Assembly (NCBI GenBank): GCA_002077045.2
Contig: KZ111166.1
Coordinates: 211,175-246,863 of the forward strand
Source of the DNA: Rachicladosporium sp. CCFEE 5018
Lineage: Eukaryota; Ascomycota; Dothideomycetes; Cladosporiales; Cladosporiaceae
Reading direction: 5' to 3'
DNA length: 35,689 nt
Below, piece after piece: positions 20,393 through 31,841 of the stretch. The notes beneath the pieces are model-generated. The model did not search any database, was not told the origin of the DNA, and saw nothing but the letters and a program-made list of their open reading frames with translations. Positions within the stretch are counted from its first letter, which is position 1. Every line of letters starts with the position of its first letter. Both the position numbers and the translations under genes were made by a program.

Positions 20393-20724
20393 ATGGCACC
20401 TCTCACCGCCGCCTTCCCACCTTCAAAACTCGAAGAGCAGATCCAATATCTACCGAACGGTAGACGACGAAAGCAGCCCGTGAACCTGAAGGAGTGCGAG
20501 CTCAAAGAGCTGGTCCAGTATAAGTGCGATCTCGACGGCCCGAAGGAAGATCCGAAGTCGAAAGTGCAGTGCGAGCCGATTTTGAGATTGTTCCGGAAGT
20601 GAGTGTGGCCGTACTTATATGCATAGCGGAGGCAACGCAAGCATCTGCGTGAGATCTGACTGAAGACAGATGTGCGAATGGTTTGACAGTTGAGACTACG
20701 AGTTGGGAGGCTGAAAGTTGCTGA
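20393..20724 (+). CDS. SOM1: SOM1, mitochondrial inner membrane peptidase complex subunit (unit 2)
   Basis: Exons 20393-20598 and 20670-20724 with a 71 bp intron identical in layout to unit 1; 86 aa. The start is fixed by alignment with unit 1 and with the usual Som1 length, even though an upstream ATG is in frame. The product carries the same ECELKELVQYKC core and the GLTVET.SWE ending. The near-identity of the two products suggests both copies are functional. Confidence 0.88.
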
Positions 20725-20920
20725 GGTGAGGTTGGCAGTCAAGGACGTGTCACGTGCTCCAATGTGTGAGAAGAAGGCAGCAGTAAGAATGCTTTTCACA
20801 GGTCATGACAGCGACGATGTGTTGCCATTCACATTCTGAGGGTATCAAATCGCCACCAACGCCGCGCTAAAGTTCCATGATGGTCCACAGCCGTCTCTAG
20901 CTGAGACCTAGCCTACGTCC

Positions 20921-21802
20921 TCACTTCGCACCACTTCGCCAGCTTCTGACTCCCGCATTGACTACTACCCGCTCCTCTAAAGCCTTCAGGGCGGACGCCG
21001 CCTGCACACCGTCGATCGCCATTATGTCTCCGTCTTCCTTCGTCGCTCCAACGTCACCCAGCACATCATTCAGCATCATCTCCGCAGCCGGCCGCTTCTT
21101 TCCCGCCACCACAATGCCACTCCCTCTACTCTTGCCCACACCCGCCAATGCGTTCCCGATCTTGCGTTTGCCATCTGCCTTGATTACGCTCGCTTTCGCG
21201 GCTGCTGCGAGCTTCCTCAATGCGCCCTCTGCCAGCATCCCTTCTTCTGTAGCCTTCTCCCTCATCTTCCGCGCGTCTGTCTCGCGACTTGCGAAGACTG
21301 GTGTGGCTTTCCAGGCGTGTTGAGAAGGCAAGGAAGGGAAGTGCGATGGGACGTAAGCTGGCGGCTTCTCGATGAGAGGCTGAAGCAGGCTAGAGAAGTC
21401 CGGTGCTGCCGCTGGCGCAGGTGAAGGATCAAGTAAGGGCGGGTAGGAGATCGGCTCCGGGAGAGCCGACTTCATGTAGCCTTGTAGCTGAGCTGGCGAT
21501 CGCGTGCCTCCCACCCGCGACAACGCCCAAGAGAAGTCCGTGGCTGTGGGAGTGGCACGCCGCTGCGCGTCCATGCCTTCCCGTACATCCGTCAGAATAC
21601 TGAGCATGTACTCTTCGACAAGCCCGCGGAACATCTCGAGCGCAGTTGAATCTGCGCCATCAAAGCCCGCCAGAGTAAGACTGGCTGTGATGCTTTTCAG
21701 GAGCTGTTGCTCTGCTACCGCCGGATCTTGAGGCGTAGGCTCGGTGTAGTTGGGCAGTTGTTGGACATGTTGCATTCGCCGGCGTACAATAGTGCGTGCC
21801 AT
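20921..21802 (-). CDS. TAF8: TAF8, TFIID subunit (unit 2)
   Basis: Single exon, 293 aa, same length as unit 1. The histone fold and the RETDARKMREKA / LAEGALRKL C-terminal domain are intact. Differences cluster in the Ala/Lys-rich linker and near the N-terminus after MARTIVRRRM. Upstream, an eight-serine run is in frame but begins only at a GTG, so the ATG at 21802 is used. Confidence 0.87.
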   Translation of the reverse strand: MARTIVRRRMQHVQQLPNYTEPTPQDPAVAEQQLLKSITASLTLAGFDGADSTALEMFRGLVEEYMLSILTDVREGMDAQRRATPTATDFSWALSRVGGTRSPAQLQGYMKSALPEPISYPPLLDPSPAPAAAPDFSSLLQPLIEKPPAYVPSHFPSLPSQHAWKATPVFASRETDARKMREKATEEGMLAEGALRKLAAAAKASVIKADGKRKIGNALAGVGKSRGSGIVVAGKKRPAAEMMLNDVLGDVGATKEDGDIMAIDGVQAASALKALEERVVVNAGVRSWRSGAK

Positions 21803-22476
21803 GCTTGATGATGATGAGGAACTGCTGCGCTGCTTGACCACAGGCGTTGTCTTACAGCTGTCGCCTCCAACGAGGATGCTAAGTATTCATGATGTTGTAA
21901 ATCATGTATCACGAGTGAAGATCTTCACTTAGCGCCTGAAGTGCGACAGGAGGGCACTTCAGGTCTCATGCATCTATCACAAGCACCATACTTCCCCAGG
22001 TGCTTACCGAAGAATTGTAGTATATCACCATGTTCTTCGGATGAAGCGTGTGAAGTGAATGTGACTAAGCATTGATGATCACATGCGCCTCATTCGCACC
22101 TTCCGCGGTCTACAGCTTGGCGCGCTATGCAACGACGGTGCAGACTGCATCCAACCGAGGACTCAAGTCACCCTTTCTGATTAGCTAGCGATCGGCAGCA
22201 GTCTCATCGCAAAGCAGCGCATTGAAATGAGTTCTCGGCGCAGTGTCGCGTCGTCTTGGTCTGCCCAGCATTGGCGTCCCCTGGAGTCTTGACGACGATG
22301 ATGGTTCTCAACAGATAAGTTGCTTCGCTGCTGTCTCCGCAATCTTCAGTGTCATCGTCGTTCGTTTCGTCTACGCTGCTTCTGCTCGTTCTTGTCTTTC
22401 CTTGTCGAAGTCCGTTCCGTTCGTCGACAAGTCCGAATTATACATCTTCATTTCCACGACTCTAGTGCTCCATTTC
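21803..22476. promoter_or_regulatory. Intergenic region between TAF8 and GH72 (unit 2), 674 bp
   Basis: Shorter than in unit 1 by the 65 bp indel. The rest is alignable but more diverged than the genes. The pyrimidine-rich stretch before the GH72 start is kept. Confidence 0.5.
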
Positions 22477-23998
22477 ATGATGAAGTCTGTTTCAGCAGCC
22501 GTTGCAGCAGTCTCTTTGCTCGCTTCCGGTGCTCTCGCTGGCGTTCAGCGTCGCCAGCAAGGCAGCTTGCAAGCAGTCAGTACCACCAATCTGGGCCCTA
22601 CACACACTGGCGACTGACAGTACTAGGTCACAACCCGAGGCAATGCATTTTACCGAGGGGGCGAGCGCTTCTACATTCGTGGTGTAGCATATCAGCCAGG
22701 TGGCGCAGCAGACGCTCAGGATCCATTGCTGGACCTGGACACCCTTCGCAACGATGTTGCAAACTTCCAAGAGCTAGGGATCAACACCATCCGCATATAC
22801 ACGATCGACAACAGTGCAAATCATGACGAGGCTATGGCTCTGCTCGACAACGCTGGAATCTACCTTGCGCTCGATGCCAATACACCCCTGTACTCGCTAA
22901 ACCGTGAGAATTTGGCTTCTCTCCATGCTAGCTACAATGAGGTGTACTTGCAGTCTGTCTTTGCGACTGTTGATGCATTCGCCGGCTACAGTGAGTGGAC
23001 ATCACCAGCGGTCTGCAGTATTTCAACGAGCTGACAGTGGTATAGACAACCTTCTCCTCTTCTTCAGTGCAAATGAGGTGATTAACGCTGCAAACAATAC
23101 GAACGCAGCGCCCTACATCAAAGCTGTCACCCGAGATATGAAGCGCTACATCGGCGCTCAGGCCAATCGGCAAATCCCCGTCGGCTACTCAAGCGCAGAC
23201 ATCGCCGAGAACATCGAGAACCAAGCGCTGTACTTTGCATGCGGCAATGACTCCAACGCTCGATCAGACTTCTTCGCCTTCAACGACTACAGCTGGTGCT
23301 CTCCTTCCACATTTCAGCAGTCAGGCTGGGACCAGAAAGTCGAGACCTATAGCGACTACCCTCTGCCGCTCTTCTTGAGCGAGTACGGCTGCATCCAGAA
23401 CACTCGTGATTGGGGTGAGGTGGCAGCGCTTTACTCGCAGAACATGACCGGGGTATACTCTGGCGGTCTTGCATACGAATACACTTTGGAACCGAATGGC
23501 TATGGATTAGTGAGCCTGTCTGGTGGCTCCGCCCAGCCCAACGCCGATTTCCAAACCCTCAAGTCCGCTTTCTCCGCAACACCCAATCCCTCTGGTGACG
23601 GTGGCGCACGCACAGATGATTCGACCGTCCCCGCATGCCCAGCTGGCAGCGACGACTGGGAGGTAACAACCGAGGCTCTTCCTGAGATCCCAGAAGGCGC
23701 TGCCCAGTATATCACCAATGGTGCAGGTACTGGACCAGGGCTGTCGAATCGCGATGGCAGCCAGTGGGCTGGCACACCAAGCACGACTTCGCCGGATTTG
23801 AGCAACGGTACGACTACAAGCGAGGACACGAGCAACCCTAATGCCTCGTCGGGCTCGAGTACCGGCACAAGCACGGGGAGCGGCGCAAGTGCCTCGGCCA
23901 GCGGCTCTGCTGCAGCGGATAGCGGAGCTGGCAGCGTGAGAGCTACGATTGGAGGCGTCGTTGTGGCTTCTCTTGCTGGGTTGGCAATAATGCTGTAG
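22477..23998 (+). CDS. GH72 beta-1,3-glucanosyltransferase, Gel/Gas type, GPI-anchored
   Basis: Exons 22477-22575, 22627-22990 and 23046-23998; introns of 51 and 55 bp; 471 aa. A signal peptide (core VAAVSLLASGALA) leads into RFYIRGVAYQPGG, the family's first strand. The catalytic pair is in place: the acid/base Glu in FFSANEV (about residue 165) and the nucleophile Glu in LFLSEYGC (about 267). The spacing is close to that known for yeast Gas1. There is no Cys-rich CBM43 module after the catalytic domain. Instead comes a linker, a Ser/Thr/Gly-rich stalk and a hydrophobic GPI signal (VASLAGLAIML). Such enzymes elongate and branch wall beta-1,3-glucan at the cell surface. ATG at 22480 is an equally good start; unit 1 has only that one. 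Confidence 0.92.
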
Positions 23999-25312
23999 AC
24001 GGTTGCTCATGACTCAGCTTAAGGAGTATGTAGGAGATTATAGACGGGAGCATAGCGTTTGCAGTTGTAACACTGTCAGCGAAGCGAACATGTACATGAT
24101 GGGTCGCTGATCCGATACGCTTTCTTGTCTTGCGACAGGTTCGTGAGACTGACTCGTGATGTAATGGCGACATGTTCAAGTTCGCTCGTACCATACGTTC
24201 GCGCCAGCTAGTAGGGGAGGGGCTAGTGTAGACTTTGTCTCACCCCCACATTCTCCGCATTCGCATGAATCGACTTCAACTGCTCGACATGCTGGGTGGG
24301 TGGCTTAATCTGAAACGCTGCTTCGAAACTCGCATGGGCATCGCTTGTACCTACTCATCACAACGCTCGCGTGGACAACCTCTGCGGGCTTCATGGCCCG
24401 TCGCGCGAGCTATGCGTTATCTTCTCGACGACCATTGGCGCAGGCTCCCTTTCAGTCCGCGCGACTAGACGCTCGAGATCGTTTCTGGCGATGACACCTT
24501 CTCTTATGGTGTACTCGCCGCTGTAGTATCACTCGATCCAGGCAACGTCCACCGGAACAGTCACAATCACCCCGCGACTGGCCAAGTATTTCGTCGTGCA
24601 GCTGGAACATGTCGGCCCCAGACAAGATCAGCTAAGGAGAGTCATGAACCATGTGGCAACGCCACCATCAGCCCTGCGTTACAGATCGCGAACATGGATC
24701 AACCTCGCTTGCAACAATATGGCAATTCGAAAAGGCTAAACTCAACGTTCATAGCAGAAGTGCAGTGTTCCCGTAGCCCCGGCTTCGTCAAAACAGGGCA
24801 TCGCCAATGGTCACACAGCATCTGCATGCAATGCAGGGCGCAGATCCATCACAACTATATATACACACGGGAATCTTCATCGGCATGCCTTGCGTCAGGC
24901 ACCGAATCGGCTCCCTCGAGTCAGCCGTGATACTTCGCTTCCCTCTTTGAAGCCCGGAACCGGCTATGCCAGTGAGACCATACCGCATTGCTCGAATCTC
25001 GCATTCTCGTTAGCAATGCCATTCGACACTTAGCCGTAGCTCGTCTGCGGCATCGCATGCCCGCTGCGACTTGCAACTCTGACGTGCGCCACCAGTCCGA
25101 GTGTCCTCGGCACTAGATAGTAGGTGGTGGTCGTACATACACGGGAGCTTCACACTGCGGGCGGTGCCACCTTACAGCATGCTTACTTGTGTACTGCACC
25201 TCTTTGGCTTTCAATCACAGTGAGCAAACATTCCCATCGGCCCATCCGTGCAGCTCTTGCGACTTCCTCTCGACTTCGTATTGCGCGTGGACAGGAGCGC
25301 GTCGAAACATTC
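23999..25312. other. Intergenic region, 1.3 kb (unit 2), no gene seen
   Basis: Counterpart of 6165-7468. Open frames that exist in one unit are truncated in the other, and indels are not multiples of three. Nothing recognisable. Confidence 0.55.
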
Positions 25313-26626
25313 ATGATCTCTCAATTGAGGCCCGACGAGGCATTCGGGCACGCCAACATCGTCCAACCACCTCTTAGTGCCGTTGCAACCTGGCCGAAAG
25401 CTCAGTATGATAACGGCGTGAGGAGGACTTGGTTACCGGCTTATGCGATCACATTACTGGTTTTCAGCTCGGCACTGGTCTGTTTGCGCATTGGCTTGCG
25501 GGCGAGGAAGCAGGGTGGAGGACTCGGACTAGACGATGTACGCTTCGACACTGTTGCTGATGTCGACCAGTGAGTTAGACTGATACCTTCTAGGCTTTCC
25601 TCATACCGGGATGGCTCATATTGGTGGGTATGACAGTGACTGCGTGTCTGGCGTCAGGGTATGGCTTTGTGGACAGGCATATATGGGACCTGCGGATCGA
25701 TGACTATTGGCGAGATGCATTGGTAACTCTTCGCCTCAAGGTCTTTCTCTTAGATTAGCATGACTAACTCTCGCAGAACGCTTGGATTGGACAGTTCCTT
25801 TTCGTCGTCGGAACTTGCTGTGTACGAGTATCGATCCTGTTCTTCGTGAGTACCTCCAATATTCCAACCGCCACCGCGACTCTAACTCGGTTACGCTCAG
25901 TACCGCCGCCTCACGAAAGGCACATTCAAACGCCGCTGGCACTATGCGCTATGGTTAGCCATTGGCTTTACCATCACCTACTCCATTGCCATCATCTTCC
26001 TGCTCATCTTTGGTTGCTCGCCCTCTGAAAGTTACTGGATGGGCTTTAATTTCGGCTACAAGAAACCCTGGACTTGCAAGGACATGCGATGGTCCAATTG
26101 GCTGGCTGGGTGTCTGGCGCTGATCAGCGACGCCTACTCAATCTGTCTGCCAGCATTGATGCTATGGCCGCTGGAACTGCCAAAACGGCAGAAGCTGGGC
26201 TTGATGGCGATCTTTGCGACAAGTTCGCTGACTATCATTGCTGCGGGGATGAGGACGCATGCATTGATCAATCTGGGCAGGGATTACGACGTGTCATGGA
26301 ACGGCTTCGATATCTACATCTGGAGTCTGCTGGAATACAACCTTGGCATCATGTGCGCCTGCGCGCCCTCATTACGGGCGATGTTCAGAGCATATTTCAG
26401 CTGGCATTCCAGATATGTGAGCGATATTACCGGGACGGGCTCCTCCGAGACTGTGAGGAAAGTGAAGACGCCATCGATACCACTCGTCGCGAGGAGACCG
26501 ACGATAGTGGAGAGTCGATCGTCTAGCACAGACTCCGATACGCCCATTGTGAGTTCCGCAGAAGCGGAGATCAGGAAGACTGGGGAAATGGTGTCGAGTC
26601 GGGAGGTGAGAATGGAAGCTTGCTAA
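25313..26626 (+). CDS. Fungal rhodopsin-domain (PTH11-like) membrane protein (unit 2)
   Basis: Exons 25313-25537, 25594-25722, 25777-25845 and 25901-26626 have exactly the exon and intron lengths of unit 1; 382 aa. All seven helices, GLGLDD and CKDMRWSNW are kept. The second intron donor is GTAACT here and GTAAGT in unit 1, a weaker but usable site. Most residue differences lie at the extreme N-terminus and the tail, so both copies appear to be under selection. Confidence 0.85.
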
Positions 26627-27270
26627 TATGAGATCACCACTTGCGAGCAGAGAAACAGAACAGGCGGGCCCTCCAAACGGCGGAGATTTTCACCCGGAAC
26701 ATCGCAAGGTTCGTGACGCACTGCGGTCGCCAGTACGCGGAGCTGCGCACGCATGATCAATAGCAGGAGACAGTTATAACGATACCCGCGCAATATTCGC
26801 CAGTGCAAGTGCGAGCACACGTCCTGCTTTCGTACGTGTCCGGCCATGGAGTCATCGAGATATGGACGGATGCGCAAGTACGAATGCACTAGGTGAGATC
26901 GAACAATAGCGGCACTCCTCAACAGAATGGAGTAGCTGATACAAAGGCTTTGCGATACTACGAACGTCCTCTCTTCCCCTGTTTCGTATCTTCGCTGGAC
27001 CAAAGTCTGAAAATGTCGCTCTCGCGTCTGTGAGTTCAGCCCCAGTGTTGAAGGGGCCGTATTGTAATGCTCGCGGACTTGGCAGCGGCTTCTCCTGTCC
27101 TTTTCCCCATCGGTAATGTGTGCTTGCCGTTGCTGTCATGGACGTGATCATACAAGCACCAGGGCGCTGCATTTAACAGGGGGAAGCGAAGGCAGAATAG
27201 CGAGCGTGCGGCTAGGTGGAGCAAGTGCTTTGCCATTCCGCAATCATGGTCGAGTGTACCCAAGGTCGAT
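26627..27270. other. Intergenic region and left edge of the divergent island (unit 2)
   Basis: 644 bp between the rhodopsin-domain stop and SET-A. Similarity to unit 1 fades by about 26755-26800. No gene seen in the remainder. Confidence 0.5.
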
Positions 27271-28512
27271 TCAGGGCTTAGACTTGCGCAGGTACCGCAT
27301 AGGTTTATCCCGAGCCTCCTGGTCCGGTGCAAACTCGGGAACCTCTCCTGTCTTCACGACCTCCAGCAGTATCTGTCTCATTGTCATCCACTGCTTGTGT
27401 AGTGGCGTCTCCCACCCGTGTACGATGAGATGCCCAGTGGCGCGCGCCATGATCTCCGACCTTTGCGTCCAGAATCTGACGTTGTGGAGTTGGGCTGGTT
27501 GGAGCACAGTACGCCCGGCTTTACCGGCTATCGCCACTATGGTCAAGGCAGCGCGAGCATAGCTGAAGATTGTGACCGGCGTGATGATTCTCTCTACGTC
27601 GAGCAGCATGGCTAGCACGATGTTATGTATCGTGCACCATTCCATGACCTTTTCGTTAGGTAGTGCATGGATCTCGTCGATGGTCTCGTCTTTCAATCGT
27701 GCGCTTTTGACGATGCTAGGATACACTGCCGCCGCCTCTTCCGGGTCCTCTTCCAGTGCATTCCGCAGAGCGCGAATCATGAAGCGTCGTATATTACTGC
27801 AGGCACGCACGTCAGGTTTCGAAGTGCAGATATAACCCTGGCAGACAAAGTAAATACTGGAATTGGTCGTGGTAGGCCAAGGTGATCTCTTGACCTGCCT
27901 TGAGAGGCCTGTGAACGATGACCTTCCGTATTCCTGCGGGATCGCAGAGAATTGTAGTATCGGGGCTGGCAAGAGTGGTTTAGCATGTTGACAAGCTCGT
28001 ATACACCCGCTCCATGGATCCAAGTCTCAGTATCCGTGACACTGTGCTCATTAGACTCTCCAAGTGACTGAGACCACACGCGCACGAGCGGGGCCAGAGG
28101 GGTCGAGTCGCCACGGTTCCGACGGTCTTGCATCAACTTTTTCATCATGATGACACGGTCTTCATAAAGACGCAGGCTGTCGTACTTTTGCTTCTGAACG
28201 GCGTCGAGTTGAGTGTACGCTGCAAGGGTGTCCTGTGGGGTGATCTGGTCGAGAGACTTGCGGATCAAGATGATGGGGTCCTCGGTGATCACGCATGTGC
28301 CAGCAGGGATGTCTCGAGTTGCGAAGACTCCGAGGCCTTTCGTCCCGGCATCTTTGATCTCGAAGAGATCTTCGGCGGAGCCTGGAGGATGTCAGCACTT
28401 ACACTGGTGCTTAATAAAGTCGGTCTCACTGACTGTTCCCTGCTGCACTTGCTGAAGAACGCCCAAGCCCCGAGCCGGTCTTGGACTTTTTGTTTCTGGC
28501 CTTCTTCCCAAT
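27271..28512 (-). pseudogene. SET-domain protein A (unit 2), multiply broken
   Basis: Exon 2 is 27271-28381, then a 52 bp intron (28382-28433, GTCAGT donor, CTGAC branch), then exon 1 up to about 28512. Three lesions are visible. First, where the family start is expected the codon is ATT (28510-28512) followed by GKKARNKK, so the ATG appears lost. Second, the frame shifts by one base in a run of four G (27962-27965) right after NHSCQP, splitting the SET core. Third, a deletion-like step near 27830-27870 removes the ERRKK...CxCxxC post-SET part and shifts frame again. The C-terminal helical region is intact and matches SET-A of unit 1 best (shared HKQWM and SYARAA). No working methyltransferase is expected. 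Confidence 0.7.
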
Positions 28513-28722
28513 GTTGGTAGCTTCTCGAGTCTATGTATAGTGGTGGCTTGGGCGGAAACGCAAAGTGAAGTGATGGGAGACTGTACTGTCGAAGAAGGAG
28601 ATGAATTGATGACTCCCGTGTGGGTCTACGCAAATGGCAACTCGGGCAGGAACGACACTGCCTCAATGCGTACTTGCCTCGTCTGTCTGCTCGAAACATT
28701 CGCAGGAGATACGTAGCGGCGT

Positions 28723-30005
28723 TCAGTCCATCCCATCAATCTCCACCAAAGCGCGTCTCGTCCCTCCCCCCTGCTTCAGACCCCTCATGTTACCAACGTG
28801 ACTAGCCTTCTTCTCCAGCTCTGGAATCTCTCCATTCTCTCCGACAGCCAGCAGCACCTCCCTCATTGCACGCCAGATCTTTGCGATACCAGTGTCCCCC
28901 TGCGCCTCGTTCTCGAGCCAGCCAGTCTTCCTGGCCACTTTCTCGGACTTCAGAAACCACAGCTTCGCGTTTAGGAAGTCAGGGCGCGGAAGGACCTTCA
29001 GATCCATGTTGTCTGCGATGTGGACAAGGTTCACCGCAGCGAGCATATAGCATACCATCGTATCGGCCTGCAAGATGCCGTCCGCCTCCAGGAGCGTGGC
29101 GAGGGTGAAGAGGTGGACGGTGGTCCAGGTTAATGAGATCACATTTTTCGAGACCATCCGAAGTATGGTAAGCTGGCACATCGTGTCTGGCATCATGAAG
29201 TTGCCATTCATTGGGCCTTCGAGTCGATTGGCCGGGTCTAAGTTGTTGATGAGTCCATACAAGGCGCGCGCCATGAAGCGGCGACAGTCGCTTGCGGCGC
29301 ATGGGGCGAGCGATGAGCAGCAAAGCTTGCAAGAACATGGGAAGGTGAACTCCGTTTTCCTCTCAGCGGTACCAAGCCAATAGATCTCCGCGGTATAGGC
29401 GAAAGTGAGCTCTTCCCCCTTGGCGATGTTTTCGTGCGCGTAGACTTTCCTGGTCCCGTTGTCGTCGTGGTGAGTTGAGCAATTAGGTCTGCAGGAGTGA
29501 TTGAGCATACTGCAAAGGCGGTACACGCCAGTTCCAGTGATTCCAGTGCGCACATCCGAGACGGTATGCTTGTTGGAGTAGAATTGATCCTCAATGCGCT
29601 CCGAGTCACTCTGGGCCTTTCCTGGCTGCGCGCGGTCTGGGTCGCGATGCTTAGAGCATCGGAGGCTATCGAATTGCTTCTTCTTGTCGACGCTCAGCTT
29701 GTTGTACGCGACGAGGATGTCATGTCGAGTCATGATGCTTTGAGGCTTGCGAATGAGGCAGGTTGGATCCTCATTGAGTATGCAAGTGCTCGCCGATATG
29801 TTCTTCAGTGCGAACACGCCTAAGCCCTTCAATCCAGCGTCTTGGATCTCGATGAACTTGTTGATGAGAGCTACAGAGCATCAGTACCGTGTCTTACGAG
29901 TAGACCGGGCTTCGCTGTACTAATTTCCTTCACCTCAATTAGCGAGCATCCGATGTTTACAGTCTCGTCGCGGTCAGGCGAATGCTTCTTGTTCTTCTTC
30001 GCCAT
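28723..30005 (-). CDS. SET-domain protein B (SMYD/SET5-like), intact (unit 2)
   Basis: Exon 1 is 29921-30005 (28 codons plus one base) and exon 2 is 28723-29870. The 50 bp intron (29871-29920) has a GTACAG donor and CTGAT branch; product about 410 aa. The N-terminus is basic (MAKKNKKHSP). The SET core includes GLGVFALKNIS, GTGVYRLCSM, NHSCRPN (about residues 152-158), ELTFAY and post-SET CSCKLC (about 207-212). A helical C-terminal domain ends in HVGNMRGLKQGGG. No MYND finger is seen. It is the only one of the four SET genes without a visible lesion. Likely a protein-lysine methyltransferase; substrate unknown. The tail motif shows it is the positional partner of 10740-12037 despite about half the residues differing. 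Confidence 0.82.
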
Positions 30006-30318
30006 GGTCCAATACGTCTCGAGGTGTGAGATAAAGCGGCACAGTGAGACAATGCTTCAGACCATGAAGAAACGTTCAAGTACGAGGAGAGCGGCGAAAT
30101 TGTTCAGACTTCGCCACTCCACCTGGGTTCAGGTAGGAACGACCTTGCTGCATCGCGCGTGCCTGCTGTGGCGGGCTCCAGGCAGGCGCGCATCCGCACT
30201 TGCCGTACACTGTCATGGGTAAACGTCTCGTAGTCATGCTGAGCGCTGGACTGCACGTCACTATCTTGAGTGACATGTCGAGAGGATGTCGAACAGACCC
30301 TGAAGTATCAGAACGCCC
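30006..30318. other. Intergenic region, right part of the divergent island (unit 2)
   Basis: 313 bp holding the presumed SET-B promoter and the terminator of the acidic-protein gene. No alignment by eye to 12038-12423. Confidence 0.5.
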
Positions 30319-31579
30319 TCATTGCTTGCTTGTGCTGCTGCTACCCAGCCCACCACGGAACTTTGTGGCAACATGCTTTCGTTTGCCGTGTGACGCAGCG
30401 GGACCATGCTCACTGTCCTCATCCGACGGCGTCTTACGTTTCCGTGATGCCAGCTCACCGGACATCGACGCCACCTCACCGCTTGACGCTGCAGTAACAT
30501 GCCGGAGAGGCGAGCCGGAAGCCATGCCTACCGCGCTGTCTGGCTGCGAGCTCCCAAGCGACTCCTCCGCGTCATCCTCTTCCTCCAACCTCACTCCCTT
30601 TCCGGCAAGCCACTTCGACGCATGCGTGTCCTCCTTCTCCTCAATTTGGCCAAGCATCATAGCAGCCATACTCCCCGCAGCATCATCCGAAGACCCAGAC
30701 AGCATCTGCTCAATCATCTTCTCCACCGTAGCATCATCGAGTTCCAGCCCAGTCTCTTCAAACAGCTTCTGCTTCATGATGACCTTCAGCGCCGCGGGAT
30801 CCAGCCCGCCGAGCGGATCATCTTCATCTCCTTCCACCCCTTGCTCGTCCTCCCATTCTCCCTCGCCAGCTTCTTCCTCCACCACAGCATGCACCTCGGC
30901 TTTTCCCTCAGCCGCCGCCTTCATCTCAACCGGCATGGCTTTGTCCTCCAGCTTTGTCTCCTCCACATCCCTGAACCGCTCCTTCCAATCCGGCAACAGT
31001 GCAAAGCTCACTCTCCTCTCTGAAACCGGAGGTATAGGTGGCAGTCTATCTTCAAAACGCTTGTACACTACATTCTCCAGCCCCTTGGACCCATCGTCCT
31101 CAGTCTTCCGCCTCTTCAGACACTTTCCCTCGTTTGCCCTAGGCCCGCCACGCTTCCGCTTCGCTGTGCTTGCTTTCGTCGCGTCGCTCTTGCCTGCTCC
31201 ATCCTTCGCAGGCGGACGAACTTCGGGATCCCAGTACGTGTCGTCGCCGTACTCGAGCTCGCCAAAGTACTCGTATATGTCGTAGTCCTCACCGTCGTCA
31301 ATCTCATTATTCGTTCCTGCGTAGCCTGGAGAGGGGATTTGGTTCTCGGCGAGTTCGTCCTGCACCTCAGTCAGTCCAAAGTTCTTCGAAGGCAGGGCCT
31401 AATCGATTCTAACGCGGCTGAGGCGTGTGTAACCACGACCTGCAAGTGCCCGAGACGTGGCGCCTTCGAATCAAGATACGGGAATGAATACGTACGGCTA
31501 TGGCATACTCGTCCTCGACATATAGGTAGTCGTCGTCGCCGTAGAAGTAGCCCGAGTCGCCGTAATCCTCATCTGCCAT
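30319..31579 (-). CDS. Acidic, probably nuclear protein of unknown function (unit 2)
   Basis: Exons 31496-31579 and 30319-31359, about 374 aa. Exon 1 and the first ~90 codons of exon 2 are nearly unchanged from unit 1. Beyond KCLKRRK, differences rise to roughly one residue in six, and the last ~40 residues are largely different apart from SRKRKTPSDE. The conserved islands SFALLPDWKERFRD, DDPLGGLDPAALKVIMKQ and SKWLAGKGVRL mark the parts likely to matter for function. Confidence 0.8.
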
Positions 31580-31841
31580 ACTGGGAAAGGCGCGTGAGGT
31601 CACCAAGAACCTACCACCGTAGCCAACGTCCAAGGACGCCAGAACAGGGGGCTGTTTGCTACAACATACGCCACTGTAACAGATCGATACGCACTCTCAG
31701 GAAATGTTTGTAGGTAGATAGCTTCGTCGGAAACGTATCGTAGGTGATGTTGTACGCGTAGATCACGACCCCACTCAAGCTGAAGTTGACGCGCTGGACC
31801 AATCATTGAACCAAGTCGATAAATTATATACTACATGTAAG

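Noticed and set aside
30200..31285. 361-codon plus-strand frame, Ser/Pro-rich
   Set aside because: Antisense to the acidic protein (Ser runs are the complement of Asp/Glu codons). The same region in unit 1 is broken into shorter frames.
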